The notes: a model not told the origin generated them from the sequence alone. Positions 35,701-44,684 are shown, counted from the stretch's first letter. The stretch: 64,000 nucleotides of DNA from Pseudoalteromonas sp. OOF1S-7 (GCF_022347765.1 NZ_JAKRFZ010000014.1:62001-126000), one strand, 5' to 3'. Translations and numbers: made by a program.

Positions 35701-35782
35701 GCGAGTATAGCTCAGCTGGATAAATGAATAGACGCAACCTTGCATCTTACATTTAGCCACTAAGTTAAAAAGCATATGGAAC
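35701..35782 (+). repeat. degenerate tRNA-Gly unit 3 (82 bp)
   Basis: First of three tandem units. Its layout is GCGAGTATAGCTCAGCTGG, a 14-nt A-rich insert, GCAACCTTGC and a 39-nt tail ending AGCATATGGAAC. It is preceded at 35675-35700 by a copy of the tail alone. It differs from unit 5 at a single base. Confidence 0.88.
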
Positions 35783-35865
35783 GCGAGTATAGCTCAGCTG
35801 GATGAATGAAAAGACGCAACCTTGTTTCTTGAATTTAGCCACTAAGTTAAAAAGCAATATGGAAC
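35783..35865 (+). repeat. degenerate tRNA-Gly unit 4 (83 bp)
   Basis: Middle tandem unit with the same layout as units 3 and 5. It has a handful of substitutions and one extra base in the tail (AGCAATATGGAAC). Confidence 0.88.
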
Positions 35866-35947
35866 GCGAGTATAGCTCAGCTGGATAAATGAGTAGACGC
35901 AACCTTGCATCTTACATTTAGCCACTAAGTTAAAAAGCATATGGAAC
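35866..35947 (+). repeat. degenerate tRNA-Gly unit 5 (82 bp)
   Basis: Last tandem unit, immediately followed by intact tRNA-Gly copy 3. It is almost identical to unit 3, which points to recent duplication or gene conversion. Confidence 0.88.
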
Positions 35948-36023
35948 GCGAGTATAGCTCAGCTGGTAGAGCGCAACCTTGCCAAGGTTGAGGTCACGAG
36001 TTCGAACCTCGTTACTCGCTCCA
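35948..36023 (+). tRNA. tRNA-Gly (anticodon GCC), copy 3
   Basis: 76 nt, identical to copies 1 and 2. It is preceded by three degenerate units. Confidence 0.98.
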
Positions 36024-36056
36024 ATCTCTCTGATACACTAAGTATCAACACAATGC

Positions 36057-36130
36057 GGCGGAATGGCAGAGTGGCCATGCAGCGGATTGCAAATCCGTCT
36101 ACCTCGGTTCGACTCCGGGTTCCGCCTCCA
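36057..36130 (+). tRNA. tRNA-Cys (anticodon GCA), copy 2
   Basis: 74 nt, identical to copy 1. Its 3' end is only 24 bp from the stop codon of the convergent lipoprotein gene. No hairpin terminator is visible, only a T-rich stretch. Confidence 0.98.
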
Positions 36131-36154
36131 TTTTCTTCCTGATTTACCCCATTT

Positions 36155-37252
36155 CTAAATTCTTTTTCCAGTTGTTTCCAATAACCACACGTAAATCACC
36201 GGTATGTCGTTTTTATATTGAATTCTCAGGTCCACTAACTCACCGCTGACACTTTCATTAATGGTAAATTCGCTGCTGATGAGCAGGTATTGCCCCTGGT
36301 GGTGTTTTATTTCTACCTGCGTATCTACGGTGATCCCTTTGTTTTTGGCAATCTCTGTCAGGGCATCCTGAATAGCAAGCTTGATGGCGGTGCTGAGCAG
36401 GTTATCTGAGGTCATAGTGCCATCTTCACCAAACGCGCCTAACACCAGGTGTTCACTGCGTTTTATGTCGGCTATGGCGCTTGTGGTCGGTGTAGTCACA
36501 GTCTCAAGTACATCAGGCTTATACAGACCGATGAGTGTTGAACCATACTGACAACTCTGGTGCAGTGCCAGGCGCATGGGCATACCTTGTGCTTTTACTT
36601 CACCATTGCGGTTAAAGCTTACCTCGTGCTGCAAAGTGCCGTCGCGATTGATTGCGCGCTCTTGCAGATATTCCGTCGCGTTCACCCGGGCCTGCAGCAA
36701 AAAGCTCGCCACTGCTTTGGCATTGCGCTCACTGATTGAGATCTGTTGATGGGGCGATGCCGTGTAGTAACTCACCCCCAGCACCTGGTTGCGTTGTTCG
36801 TTTTCACATAGCCAGGCAGGCTGACAGAGTGAAAAGTCACACAGGCTTACACGACAGCTGGCACTTTCATCAGATGGCGTGAAGCTGACATAGCTGTATT
36901 GGGTATCCTGGGTATTAAAGGGCGCTGAGTAGTAGATGGTATGACCGGAAGATAACACCTGAGTGGGCTCATCTGGTGTCACACCTTGCAGATCGCTGCG
37001 CTGTAACTCAATAGCATGATAGGCCGCCAGTTTTTTCAGTGCCCGGGTTCGGCTGGCCAGCTCAGAACCATTGGGAATTGCACTGAATGGCGCTGCCGTG
37101 CCAATAAAGCCCAGCTCCCCGGCTTGTTTGGGCGACTGAACCCAGCATGGTAAATGCGTGAGCTGACGCTTTTGTGGCTGCTGTGAAAGGGTTTTACAGC
37201 CAGTGAGTATGGCTGTGCCCACCAGCAGAGCGAAAAATGCAGATGAATGCAC
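36155..37252 (-). CDS. lipoprotein, LPP20-like, last gene of the efflux unit
   Basis: 365-residue protein with a lipobox ILTGC placing the lipidated cysteine at residue 19. The N-terminal part (PCWVQSPKQAGELGFIGTA) and the regular beta-alpha pattern resemble the LPP20/LPP-like lipoproteins found in outer membranes. Several cysteines (SCRVSLCDFSLCQPAWLC) cluster near residue 135-150. The gene begins 21 bp after the histidine kinase stop in the same direction, so it belongs to the seven-gene unit. It may be an outer-membrane part of the exporter or a sensor accessory; the role is not known. Confidence 0.7.
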   Translation of the reverse strand: MHSSAFFALLVGTAILTGCKTLSQQPQKRQLTHLPCWVQSPKQAGELGFIGTAAPFSAIPNGSELASRTRALKKLAAYHAIELQRSDLQGVTPDEPTQVLSSGHTIYYSAPFNTQDTQYSYVSFTPSDESASCRVSLCDFSLCQPAWLCENEQRNQVLGVSYYTASPHQQISISERNAKAVASFLLQARVNATEYLQERAINRDGTLQHEVSFNRNGEVKAQGMPMRLALHQSCQYGSTLIGLYKPDVLETVTTPTTSAIADIKRSEHLVLGAFGEDGTMTSDNLLSTAIKLAIQDALTEIAKNKGITVDTQVEIKHHQGQYLLISSEFTINESVSGELVDLRIQYKNDIPVIYVWLLETTGKRI

Positions 37253-37273
37253 AGTCGATCCTTGTTAATAGGG

Positions 37274-38608
37274 TTATTTTGTATTCTCTTTTAAGGGTAA
37301 GTCGAATTCTACCATCAGACCACCCTTTTCTCGGTTGCGAAGCCTTAACTGGCCCTGATGTGCTGTGATGATGTCGTGACACAGGCTCAGACCCAAACCC
37401 GTGCCGTGCGATTTGGTGGAGTAAAAGGGTTGCAGTGCCTGATGTAAATTCCCAGACTGGATCCCTGAGCCCCGGTCTACAACCGCAAATCGCAACCGGG
37501 TTTGCTCCTGAACCACCTGCACGGCGATACCCGCCTTGTCACTGCCCGATTCATGGGCGTTCTTGAGCAAATTGAGCAGCACCTGTTCAATCTGAGCAAC
37601 ATCGAAGTAGCCATTGCCCGTCGGCGCAGAGCCGAGCAAGGTGAAAGGGTAGAGTACCTGCAGGCGTTCAAGCAGGGGCGCAACCGGGTGTACTGCGCAA
37701 CATGGCGCGGGCAGGCGTGCATATTCGGCATAGCGCTGAATAAACTCGCTCAGGTTTTGGGCGCGTTGTGAAACGGTATCCAGCATATCGGGCAGCAGGT
37801 CAAGGTGCTTTTGCTGGTTCAGCATAGTCTGCGCTGAGCTCGTAAGAGACTGAATAGGAGCCAGCGAATTATTCAGCTCGTGGCTGATCAGGCGAATGGC
37901 ATTTTTCCACAGCATTATCTCTTCACGATTTTGCTCTGCCGAGACGTTTTTGCAGATCACCAGGTTGTGTGGCTGGTAGTTCAGTGTTACCGACTCAACC
38001 CCAAGATAAAACGTATGTTTTTGCTCCTGTTGCTCGAAACTTAACATCCCGCTATAGCCGTTATTGAGCGCCTGCGCCAGCGCCTCTGGCAAGGTATCGC
38101 AGGCCGTATCCAGCGAACTGCCAGTCAGGGCACCTGGCTGTTTGTTCAGAAGCTGACGTGCGGCGGCATTGTGATAAACAATATGGCGGTGTTTATCGAG
38201 CAGCAGGGTCGCCATGGGCGAGGCCTGAACTATGCTGTCCAGTACCAGCTCTTTTTGATTCAGCTTTTGCTTTTGTTGCTTCAGGTTTGCACTGAGCTGG
38301 TTGTACAGCGCTATCAGGCGGGTCAAATCTGGATCCGAAGACGGTGAGATGCGCAGTGACAGATCGCCATCCTTAATGCTTTTGATCCCATCTTCCAGCG
38401 TCGCCAGGATCTGCTGACGACGCCTGATCTGGCGGCCAAGTAGCATAAACAGAGCCAGCAATGACGTCAGCAAAGTCACTGCACAGGCCAGGACGACAGG
38501 AATGCCCTGCTGTAATGCAATGGTCAGTGTAATCAGTGCACCTGTCAGCACCGCAGTACAGGTTAACAGTATTTTGCCGGAAAAAGACCAGTGCAGGGAC
38601 GCTTTCAT
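37274..38608 (-). CDS. sensor histidine kinase (NtrY/AtoS-like) of the efflux unit
   Basis: 444-residue kinase with two adjacent N-terminal transmembrane helices (about 12-31 and 34-53) and almost no periplasmic loop, so it probably senses something in the membrane. A HAMP-like linker and a PAS-like domain (about 120-225) follow. The H-box LISHELNNSLAPIQSL has H243, and the N- and G-boxes are LLNLLKNAHESG and GTGLGLSL. Its start overlaps the end of the preceding regulator gene by four bases, so the pair is coupled. It presumably phosphorylates that regulator. Confidence 0.9.
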   Translation of the reverse strand: MKASLHWSFSGKILLTCTAVLTGALITLTIALQQGIPVVLACAVTLLTSLLALFMLLGRQIRRRQQILATLEDGIKSIKDGDLSLRISPSSDPDLTRLIALYNQLSANLKQQKQKLNQKELVLDSIVQASPMATLLLDKHRHIVYHNAAARQLLNKQPGALTGSSLDTACDTLPEALAQALNNGYSGMLSFEQQEQKHTFYLGVESVTLNYQPHNLVICKNVSAEQNREEIMLWKNAIRLISHELNNSLAPIQSLTSSAQTMLNQQKHLDLLPDMLDTVSQRAQNLSEFIQRYAEYARLPAPCCAVHPVAPLLERLQVLYPFTLLGSAPTGNGYFDVAQIEQVLLNLLKNAHESGSDKAGIAVQVVQEQTRLRFAVVDRGSGIQSGNLHQALQPFYSTKSHGTGLGLSLCHDIITAHQGQLRLRNREKGGLMVEFDLPLKENTK

Positions 38609-39936
38609 CGTTTGAGTCCAAATTTGTCCATTCGGCGATACATAGCCTGGCGGCTTAGCCCCAGGCTTTTTGCCGCATGTGTGACATTGCCTTGATGTTT
38701 GTCCAGAGCTTGCGTTATATCCTCAATACTAAACTCATGATTCACCATGGTGGAGGCCGAGGTACTGAGGCCAAGATCCGCCGCTTCAATTTGTACCCCG
38801 CTAGCAAGCAACTCAGCCCGGCCAATTACATTTTGCAACTCGCGGACGTTACCCGGCCAGGCATAACGTTTGAGTAAGCGCTGGGCACCGTCACTCAGCA
38901 CTTTTCCCGAAGTCAGAAAATGGTGTGCAAGAGGGATAATATCGTCAGGCCGTTCAGCCAGAGGGGGCAGGCGCAGCTCAATCATGTTGAGGCGATAGTA
39001 CAAGTCCTGGCGGAAGGTGCCCCGGGCAATGGCCTCATTGAGGTTCGCGTTGGTTGCGCTGATCACTCTGACTTTGACTTTTTGGGTTTTACTGCTGCCA
39101 ACGGCTTCAAACTCGCCGGTTTGCAGTACTCTCAGGAGTTTTTGTTGGCCCGTCAGCGGCAGGTTGCCGATTTCATCGAGAAACAGCGTCCCCCCATCTG
39201 CGGCGGCAAAACGTCCCTCGCGGCTTTTCGTTGCGCCCGTATATGCCCCACTAACAACACCGAATAGCTCGGCTTCTATCAGCTCGGCAGGTAGCGCACC
39301 GGCATTAACGCGAATAAAGGGTTTATCCCGGTAGGCACTGTTGGCAACCAATAGCTCGGCGATTTTTTCTTTACCCGCGCCGTTGGGCCCGGTGATCAAT
39401 ACCTGTGCGTCGGAGCAGGCCACCTGTGTTGCGGTCTCCAGCAAAGGCAGCATGGCTTGATCGGCAAAGATCAGTCCGCTGAGATCATATTCAGAGCACA
39501 ATTTGTCTCGTCTGAGCTTAAACTGCTTCTTGCTGCGTGTCTGGGATTGTTGTAGCTGGTACATCTCCAGCAAATTATTCACCGAGCTCAGTAACTTGTC
39601 ATCCTGCCAGGGCTTGGCGATATAGTCTGCGGCACCATGTTTGATAAGCTCCACCGCCATCTCTAGCTGAGCCCAGGCGGTCAGCAGAATAATGGGCAGA
39701 TCCGGGTTGAGGGCGCGGATCTGATGATAAAGCGCCTTGCCTTCTTCGCCTGAGGTGGTGTCACTGGTGAAGTTCATATCCTGGATCACTAAGTCGTAAT
39801 CCTGAGACTGCAGCATTGCTAAACCCTGCTCGGGCGAATCGGCGCCTTCGCAGTCGATATCATTGATTAAAAAAAGTATTTTGAGCGCTTTAATGACATC
39901 GGTGTTGTCATCAATGACGAGAATTTTATGTTGCAT
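38605..39936 (-). CDS. sigma54-dependent NtrC-family response regulator
   Basis: 443-residue bacterial enhancer-binding protein. The receiver (1-125) has phospho-acceptor D53 in LVIQDMNF. The AAA+ domain (about 150-385) has Walker A GPNGAGKE, where most relatives have GESGTGKE, and the sigma54-contacting loop GAYTGA, an accepted variant of GAFTGA. Walker B GGTLFLDEIG follows. The C-terminal Fis-type helix-turn-helix (AAKSLGLSRQAMYRRMDKFGL) binds DNA. It is cotranscribed with its kinase and four exporter genes. The likely target is the enhancer at 44685-44740 upstream of its own operon. Confidence 0.93.
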   Translation of the reverse strand: MQHKILVIDDNTDVIKALKILFLINDIDCEGADSPEQGLAMLQSQDYDLVIQDMNFTSDTTSGEEGKALYHQIRALNPDLPIILLTAWAQLEMAVELIKHGAADYIAKPWQDDKLLSSVNNLLEMYQLQQSQTRSKKQFKLRRDKLCSEYDLSGLIFADQAMLPLLETATQVACSDAQVLITGPNGAGKEKIAELLVANSAYRDKPFIRVNAGALPAELIEAELFGVVSGAYTGATKSREGRFAAADGGTLFLDEIGNLPLTGQQKLLRVLQTGEFEAVGSSKTQKVKVRVISATNANLNEAIARGTFRQDLYYRLNMIELRLPPLAERPDDIIPLAHHFLTSGKVLSDGAQRLLKRYAWPGNVRELQNVIGRAELLASGVQIEAADLGLSTSASTMVNHEFSIEDITQALDKHQGNVTHAAKSLGLSRQAMYRRMDKFGLKR

Positions 39937-39988
39937 CGCGTTTTTATCGTTATTGTTGTCAAGATGAAAGGGCTTTTCAGCCCATATT

Positions 39989-41209
39989 CTAACTGGTTTT
40001 GGTCACCCTTGCCGGGGCTATCTTAGCGGCTTTACGCACAGGAATATACACCGCAGCGGCACTGAGCAGCCATACAGCCAGGGCAACCAGTACGGCCAGC
40101 CAAGGCTCAACCAGGCCTTGTGCCCGCAAATGGGTCACAAAATAGTTATTAAGCCACAGCGCGGTGAAGCTGCCAAGCACAATACCAACAAAAGCAAGCA
40201 AAGCATTTTCCAGCAACAGGGTTTTAAGCACTGTATGCTGGCTGGCACCCAGGGCACGCAGAATGCCGATGTCCCTTTGACGAATAGAGACTGAGAAAGA
40301 AACCAGGCCTATGATGCCAAATCCGGTGACGGTAATGGCGATAACACTGATCCCTATCATAATGAATGCGAACGTGCTGCGGCCATCCCATAAGCGCTTT
40401 TTCGCACGGGCGGCAAACTCCACCCGTTCCACAATGCGCCCGTGCTGTTGATAGAGCACATCCTCAACGTCTTTAAGAATGCCATCATGGGTGCCTGGTT
40501 TAACCCTGATCAAATAGTTGACGTTGTTATTGCCAAAATGGGCCTGAGGGACAATGGTTGAGTGATACCATTGTTGCTCATAAACGGCCCCTTCACCCAG
40601 CATTTTATCGGCATACACCCCGACCACCTGATAGGGGCGGCGAGCGCGTTGCAGGTAGATGGTTTGTCCCAGCGCACTTTGCTCACCAAACAGGCTTTTC
40701 GCGAGTGTTTCACTGATCAAGACGACACTGGCATAGCGATTATGCGAAGCCTCGGCAAAAACAAACTCATTGGGGTAGAAGTTGCGCCCCTGCGTAATGG
40801 CTAAGCTCAGAGTTGCAACGCCCTGTGAGGTCACGTCAAACTGGGCATTTTCAAAGCCTGCTTCTTCCTGGTCGATGGTTTTGTACACCAGATTACTGCC
40901 GGTGACGGTGGCAAGCACCAGCTCGTTACTGGCATACGTGACGTGAGTTACTTCCCCCAGTGCGCTGAGGTTGGTTAAATCGCGCTGGATCAGGGCCGAT
41001 TTATCGACCTGATTGTCGAACACCTTAGTGTAGACGTTAAGTATCTCGACTTCGTCAAGGTGCGAGGGGATCAGCCAGTTCTTAAGCGTACCGTAGCTGA
41101 TAAAACTGGCGTTGCCGACTATGGTCACGGCAATGGCTATCTGGATCAGGATCATCACAGAGATATTGCGGTGCTTTATAATGATTTTAAGTATGTGTTT
41201 GAGTGACAT
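39989..41209 (-). CDS. ABC transporter permease (MacB/FtsX type), second of pair
   Basis: 406-residue membrane protein with an N-terminal helix (about 18-36), a large periplasmic MacB-core domain (about 45-275) and three C-terminal helices with the FtsX fold (QRDIGILRALGASQHTVLK). It lies 4 bp after the first permease, so the two probably assemble as a heterodimer on the ATPase encoded upstream. Such MacAB-like systems are mechanotransmitters that export peptides, lipids or macrolides rather than pumping through the membrane. Confidence 0.88.
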   Translation of the reverse strand: MSLKHILKIIIKHRNISVMILIQIAIAVTIVGNASFISYGTLKNWLIPSHLDEVEILNVYTKVFDNQVDKSALIQRDLTNLSALGEVTHVTYASNELVLATVTGSNLVYKTIDQEEAGFENAQFDVTSQGVATLSLAITQGRNFYPNEFVFAEASHNRYASVVLISETLAKSLFGEQSALGQTIYLQRARRPYQVVGVYADKMLGEGAVYEQQWYHSTIVPQAHFGNNNVNYLIRVKPGTHDGILKDVEDVLYQQHGRIVERVEFAARAKKRLWDGRSTFAFIMIGISVIAITVTGFGIIGLVSFSVSIRQRDIGILRALGASQHTVLKTLLLENALLAFVGIVLGSFTALWLNNYFVTHLRAQGLVEPWLAVLVALAVWLLSAAAVYIPVRKAAKIAPARVTKTS

Positions 41210-41213
41210 GCGA

Positions 41214-42575
41214 CTATCCTCTTAACTGTGCTGCGGGGGCGGTGCGACTGGCTTTGATAATGGGGTAGAGTCCGGCGGCAAATATCGCCACAAAGATCCC
41301 CACGGCAGCTTGCAATGCAAACAGCGTGTCCATGCTGTACATACGGCGTACCTGCTCGGCGTCGGCCAGATAATCGGCCTGATACAGGGCCAGATGAAAC
41401 ATCGCGACTAAGCCAAATTGTGCCAGCAATAAACCCAGCGCAATTGCAGCGCCACTGAGCATACTCAGCTCCAGCAGTTGCACCTTGAGAATATACAGTT
41501 TGTTTGCGCCGAGTGCCCGATACAGGGAGACGAGTTTGGCCCGACTCTGGTTTTTAGCCAGCAAAATGCCGATGGTGTTGATCAGGCAAATAGCAAACAG
41601 CAGGTAGGCAAACTTAAGATAAATCTGCTCCCAATAAAGGTTGTCGCTCATTCTGTCGTTGAGGCTGGCCAGTTGCGTCAGATAATAAGGCTCTGAGTGA
41701 CCAAAGCGGCCCTGAGATGCCTGTTGCTGCGTATAGTTGCGCATCCACAGGGTCAGCTCAGCATGGCTATTGTCGTGCTGCACAGAGTCCAGCACCGCCC
41801 AGGCATGCAGATAACCGCACTCGGCACTTTTGAGTCCCTGCACATCTTCCCGGCGATAACGGGTTCTTGCGGCTTCTTCCTTGGTGCGGCATGGCATAAA
41901 GCCGGTTCGTGGCAAATTGTTGGCATGAGCATATCCCAGCGGGACGACGGCCATATCGTTGGCCCGTGCCTGAAAGCGCATATTCTGAAAACGGCGCAGG
42001 TAAGCAGACATATCCATGACGCCGACGACCTCCAGCTGACGGTTGTTGATCACTACCTGTTTGCCGATGGAGTTTGCTCCGCCAAATAGTAAGTCATTGG
42101 CTTTTTTATCCAATACAATCACCGCAGCATCCTGCATATCTTCGCGCCAGGGCGCACCATAAATAAACGGTACCTGGAGCAGGTCAAAGTACTGTGGATC
42201 AGCGGCAGAGGCCTCGGCGGTAACGGGCCTGACACTATTATCAGGCAGGTCGAGCACAAACGAGGTGGTGTAATTGAACGATAAGCGGGTAGCGTCGTTT
42301 GCGCTGAACGCCTCAGCCAGGGCGCCTGCATCGCGAAAGGTCAGCGGAGGCGAGCGAAACTCAGAGCGCCGGTCAAACTCCGGATCCATAAAATTCAGGC
42401 TGACGTGATACACCCGATCGGCTCTTTGGTCGATGGGAGAATGGCCGCTTCGTGTGACTATGGTGCCCATAGTTAGCAACAGGGTGATGCCAATGGCCAG
42501 GTTAAGTACCATCAGTAAGGTCAATTTGCGCTTTTGTTTCAGGCCGCGCCAGGCCAGTTGCATTAAATCCTTCAT
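41214..42575 (-). CDS. ABC transporter permease (MacB/FtsX type), first of pair
   Basis: 453-residue MacB-like permease with helix 1 at about 19-37, a periplasmic domain to about 300, and three helices containing the FtsX motif (AKLVSLYRALGANKLYILK). The ATG at 42575 is preferred over an upstream GTG (42584) because AGGTGG stands five bases before it. It starts immediately after the ATPase stop, showing tight coupling. Confidence 0.88.
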   Translation of the reverse strand: MKDLMQLAWRGLKQKRKLTLLMVLNLAIGITLLLTMGTIVTRSGHSPIDQRADRVYHVSLNFMDPEFDRRSEFRSPPLTFRDAGALAEAFSANDATRLSFNYTTSFVLDLPDNSVRPVTAEASAADPQYFDLLQVPFIYGAPWREDMQDAAVIVLDKKANDLLFGGANSIGKQVVINNRQLEVVGVMDMSAYLRRFQNMRFQARANDMAVVPLGYAHANNLPRTGFMPCRTKEEAARTRYRREDVQGLKSAECGYLHAWAVLDSVQHDNSHAELTLWMRNYTQQQASQGRFGHSEPYYLTQLASLNDRMSDNLYWEQIYLKFAYLLFAICLINTIGILLAKNQSRAKLVSLYRALGANKLYILKVQLLELSMLSGAAIALGLLLAQFGLVAMFHLALYQADYLADAEQVRRMYSMDTLFALQAAVGIFVAIFAAGLYPIIKASRTAPAAQLRG

Positions 42576-42584
42576 TGCAGCCAC

Positions 42585-43280
42585 CTAAGAGATCAATTCG
42601 ACCAGCTCATTCTTGTTGATATCTCGCAGTTGTCCGTCGAGAATCTGAATGTTGCGATGCGCCCGCTGCGCCAGTTCATGATCATGTGTGACCATCAGCA
42701 AGGTGGTGCCCTGGCGGTTGATCTCTTCCAGCAGTTCCATCACCTGTCTGGCCATCAGCGTATCCAGGTTTCCGGTGGGCTCATCGGCGAGCAAAAAACG
42801 CGGTTTACCGGCAAGCGCGCGGGCTATGGCAACACGCTGTTGCTGACCACCACTCAGTTGCGCCGGAAAGTGACTGGCACGACCGCCAAGCCCCACCAAT
42901 TCCAGACTTTCCTCGATACGTTGCTTACGCGCCTTGGCCGACAGGCCGCGGAAAATTAGCGGCACCTCAATGTTGTCGTAAAGATTGAGGTCACCAATGA
43001 GGTTAAACCCCTGAAAGATAAAGCCTATTTTTTCATTGCGCAGGCGAGAGAGCTGCTTGTCATCCAGGGTGCTGACGTCTTCTCCGTCCAGCTCATAGGT
43101 ACCTTGTTCGAAGTTTTCCAGTAACCCGGTGATGTTCAAAAAGGTGGTTTTACCTGAGCCTGAGGGACCCGTTACGGCGATAAACTCGCCTTCTTCAACC
43201 ATGAAGTTAACGTCTGACAGCGCGTGCGTTTCGACCAATTCGGTACGGTAGATTTTACTGATGTTTTTCATACGTAACAT
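42585..43280 (-). CDS. ABC transporter ATP-binding protein (MacB/LolD type)
   Basis: 231-residue ATPase energising the two permeases encoded just downstream. Walker A GPSGSGKTT (near 38), Q-loop FIFQGFN, signature LSGGQQQRVAIARAL, Walker B LLADEPTGNLD and switch VTHDHELA are all intact. The short form without extra domains is typical of the LolD/MacB subfamily. Confidence 0.95.
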   Translation of the reverse strand: MLRMKNISKIYRTELVETHALSDVNFMVEEGEFIAVTGPSGSGKTTFLNITGLLENFEQGTYELDGEDVSTLDDKQLSRLRNEKIGFIFQGFNLIGDLNLYDNIEVPLIFRGLSAKARKQRIEESLELVGLGGRASHFPAQLSGGQQQRVAIARALAGKPRFLLADEPTGNLDTLMARQVMELLEEINRQGTTLLMVTHDHELAQRAHRNIQILDGQLRDINKNELVELIS

Positions 43281-43298
43281 GGGATGTTTCCTTTATTA

Positions 43299-44567
43299 TT
43301 ATTCGCTGAGGATCACGTGCTGTGATTGTCCAAAAGCTGCCAGGCTTGAGATGATGATTGTATCACCAGCTTGCAGTCCGTGGGTAATCTCCACCTCTCT
43401 GACACTTTTGACACCCAGTGAAACAGGGGTTCTGTATGCGGAGTTTTGTTCAATTTTATAGGCGGTGCGTGATGCACCGGTCTCGACAAAGGCTCCACGT
43501 TCGACTTTCAATATGTCTTGTTTTTGGGCAATGATGATCTGCGCATTAACCCGCTGGTTCTGACGCAAATTTCCCGGCTGCTCGGTAAAGCGAATACGAC
43601 CGCGTACCTGGCCTTGCTCAACTTCAGGAGAAATGGCGACTAAGGTTGCGCTGTATTGTGCGTTGTTAATTTGCACGTTGGCTTGCAGACCGATCCCCAG
43701 TTCATCAGCGAGGTTTTCTGGGATATAGGCTTCTACTTCCAGCTCATTCAGGTTAACCAGCGACATCAGCGGAGTATTGCGTTGCACATGTTGTTTCTGC
43801 TGAACGTTCAGGGTGCCAACAATGCCGGATAAAGGGGAGTGCAGGGTCAGTGCCTTAACCTGACGACGCAGCTCTTCGGTGAGGTGGCGCTGACGGGTCA
43901 GATTCAGTTCGCTGCTTTTCAATTCAAAACTCAGCCGCTCCTGCGCCAGTTGCAGACTGGCAATCGCGTGACGTTCGTTGAGTTCAGCGCGCTTCAAAGC
44001 GACCTGGGTTTGTTCTAGCTCTTCTTTAGAGATGATCTGCTTTTCTATACTGGTGCGGGCACGGGCCATTTCGCTTTGTGCAGCTTCCAGTTCGACTCTG
44101 GCCAGCTCCATTTGTTGGGTGTTGTCCAGCTGCTGTTGTTTTATTGCGATCTTTTGGCGACTGACTTCCATCTCCAGGCGTGCCAGCGTCGCCTCTTCCT
44201 GCAGCAGCTGGTTGCGTAGTTCAGGACTGTCGATGCTCAGCAGGGCCTGACCCGCTGCAATCTCATCGCCAGCTTTTACAAATAAAGTGACGGTCCCTGC
44301 TGCAATGGCGTACAGGGATGGACTGTCTGCAGCCATAGTGCGTCCCTCTACACGCAGATCCTGAACCATATCGCCCCTTACAACGGTGGCAGTACGTAGC
44401 GATTGTAAGGACACGACCTGATCAGCACTGAGTAGTTGATCGAAACTGTTGAAAGAGGCTGCTGCTGCACCTATCAGCCCAACGGCAGCAGCTGCACCAA
44501 TCCACCAGTGCGGTAGTCTGCGCTTTTGCTGGATCACTTTATCTTGTTGTTTGGTATCTCGGATCAT
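43299..44567 (-). CDS. periplasmic adaptor (HlyD/MacA family), first gene of the unit
   Basis: 422-residue membrane-fusion protein. It has an N-terminal transmembrane anchor (about 22-42), a lipoyl-like half (from about 75), and a long coiled-coil hairpin (about 105-235, with many Leu, Glu, Gln and Arg). The second lipoyl half is LHSPLSGIVGTLNV, and beta-barrel and membrane-proximal domains follow. It would connect the MacB-like permeases to an outer-membrane channel such as TolC, which is not encoded here. A sigma54 promoter-like site lies 42 bp upstream. The ribosome site AAGGAG is rather far (11 bp) from the ATG. Confidence 0.93.
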   Translation of the reverse strand: MIRDTKQQDKVIQQKRRLPHWWIGAAAAVGLIGAAAASFNSFDQLLSADQVVSLQSLRTATVVRGDMVQDLRVEGRTMAADSPSLYAIAAGTVTLFVKAGDEIAAGQALLSIDSPELRNQLLQEEATLARLEMEVSRQKIAIKQQQLDNTQQMELARVELEAAQSEMARARTSIEKQIISKEELEQTQVALKRAELNERHAIASLQLAQERLSFELKSSELNLTRQRHLTEELRRQVKALTLHSPLSGIVGTLNVQQKQHVQRNTPLMSLVNLNELEVEAYIPENLADELGIGLQANVQINNAQYSATLVAISPEVEQGQVRGRIRFTEQPGNLRQNQRVNAQIIIAQKQDILKVERGAFVETGASRTAYKIEQNSAYRTPVSLGVKSVREVEITHGLQAGDTIIISSLAAFGQSQHVILSE

Positions 44568-44608
44568 GCCAGGTACGGCTCCTTGTTTTTTGATTACGAG
44601 TCTCTTTT

Positions 44609-44623
44609 ACAAAATCGGTGCCA
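44609..44623 (-). promoter_or_regulatory. sigma54 (RpoN) promoter of the efflux operon
   Basis: On the minus strand TGGCACC-GATT-TTGT matches the consensus TGGCACG-N4-TTGC with exact spacing: the -24 GG is perfect and the -12 element has GT instead of GC. It lies 42 bp before the HlyD-type gene. The operon it would drive encodes an NtrC-type activator. Confidence 0.65.
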
Positions 44624-44684
44624 ATATTTAACTTTATGAATTTAAAGAGTTATTTATATTTTCTATTGAAAGCTGCTATCGCTG

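Noticed and set aside
35701..35947. Direct repeats of about 82 bp resembling a repeat-spacer array
   Set aside because: The repeated part is the tRNA-Gly 5' half and the intervening sequence is also repeated, so it is not a CRISPR array. No cas genes are present.
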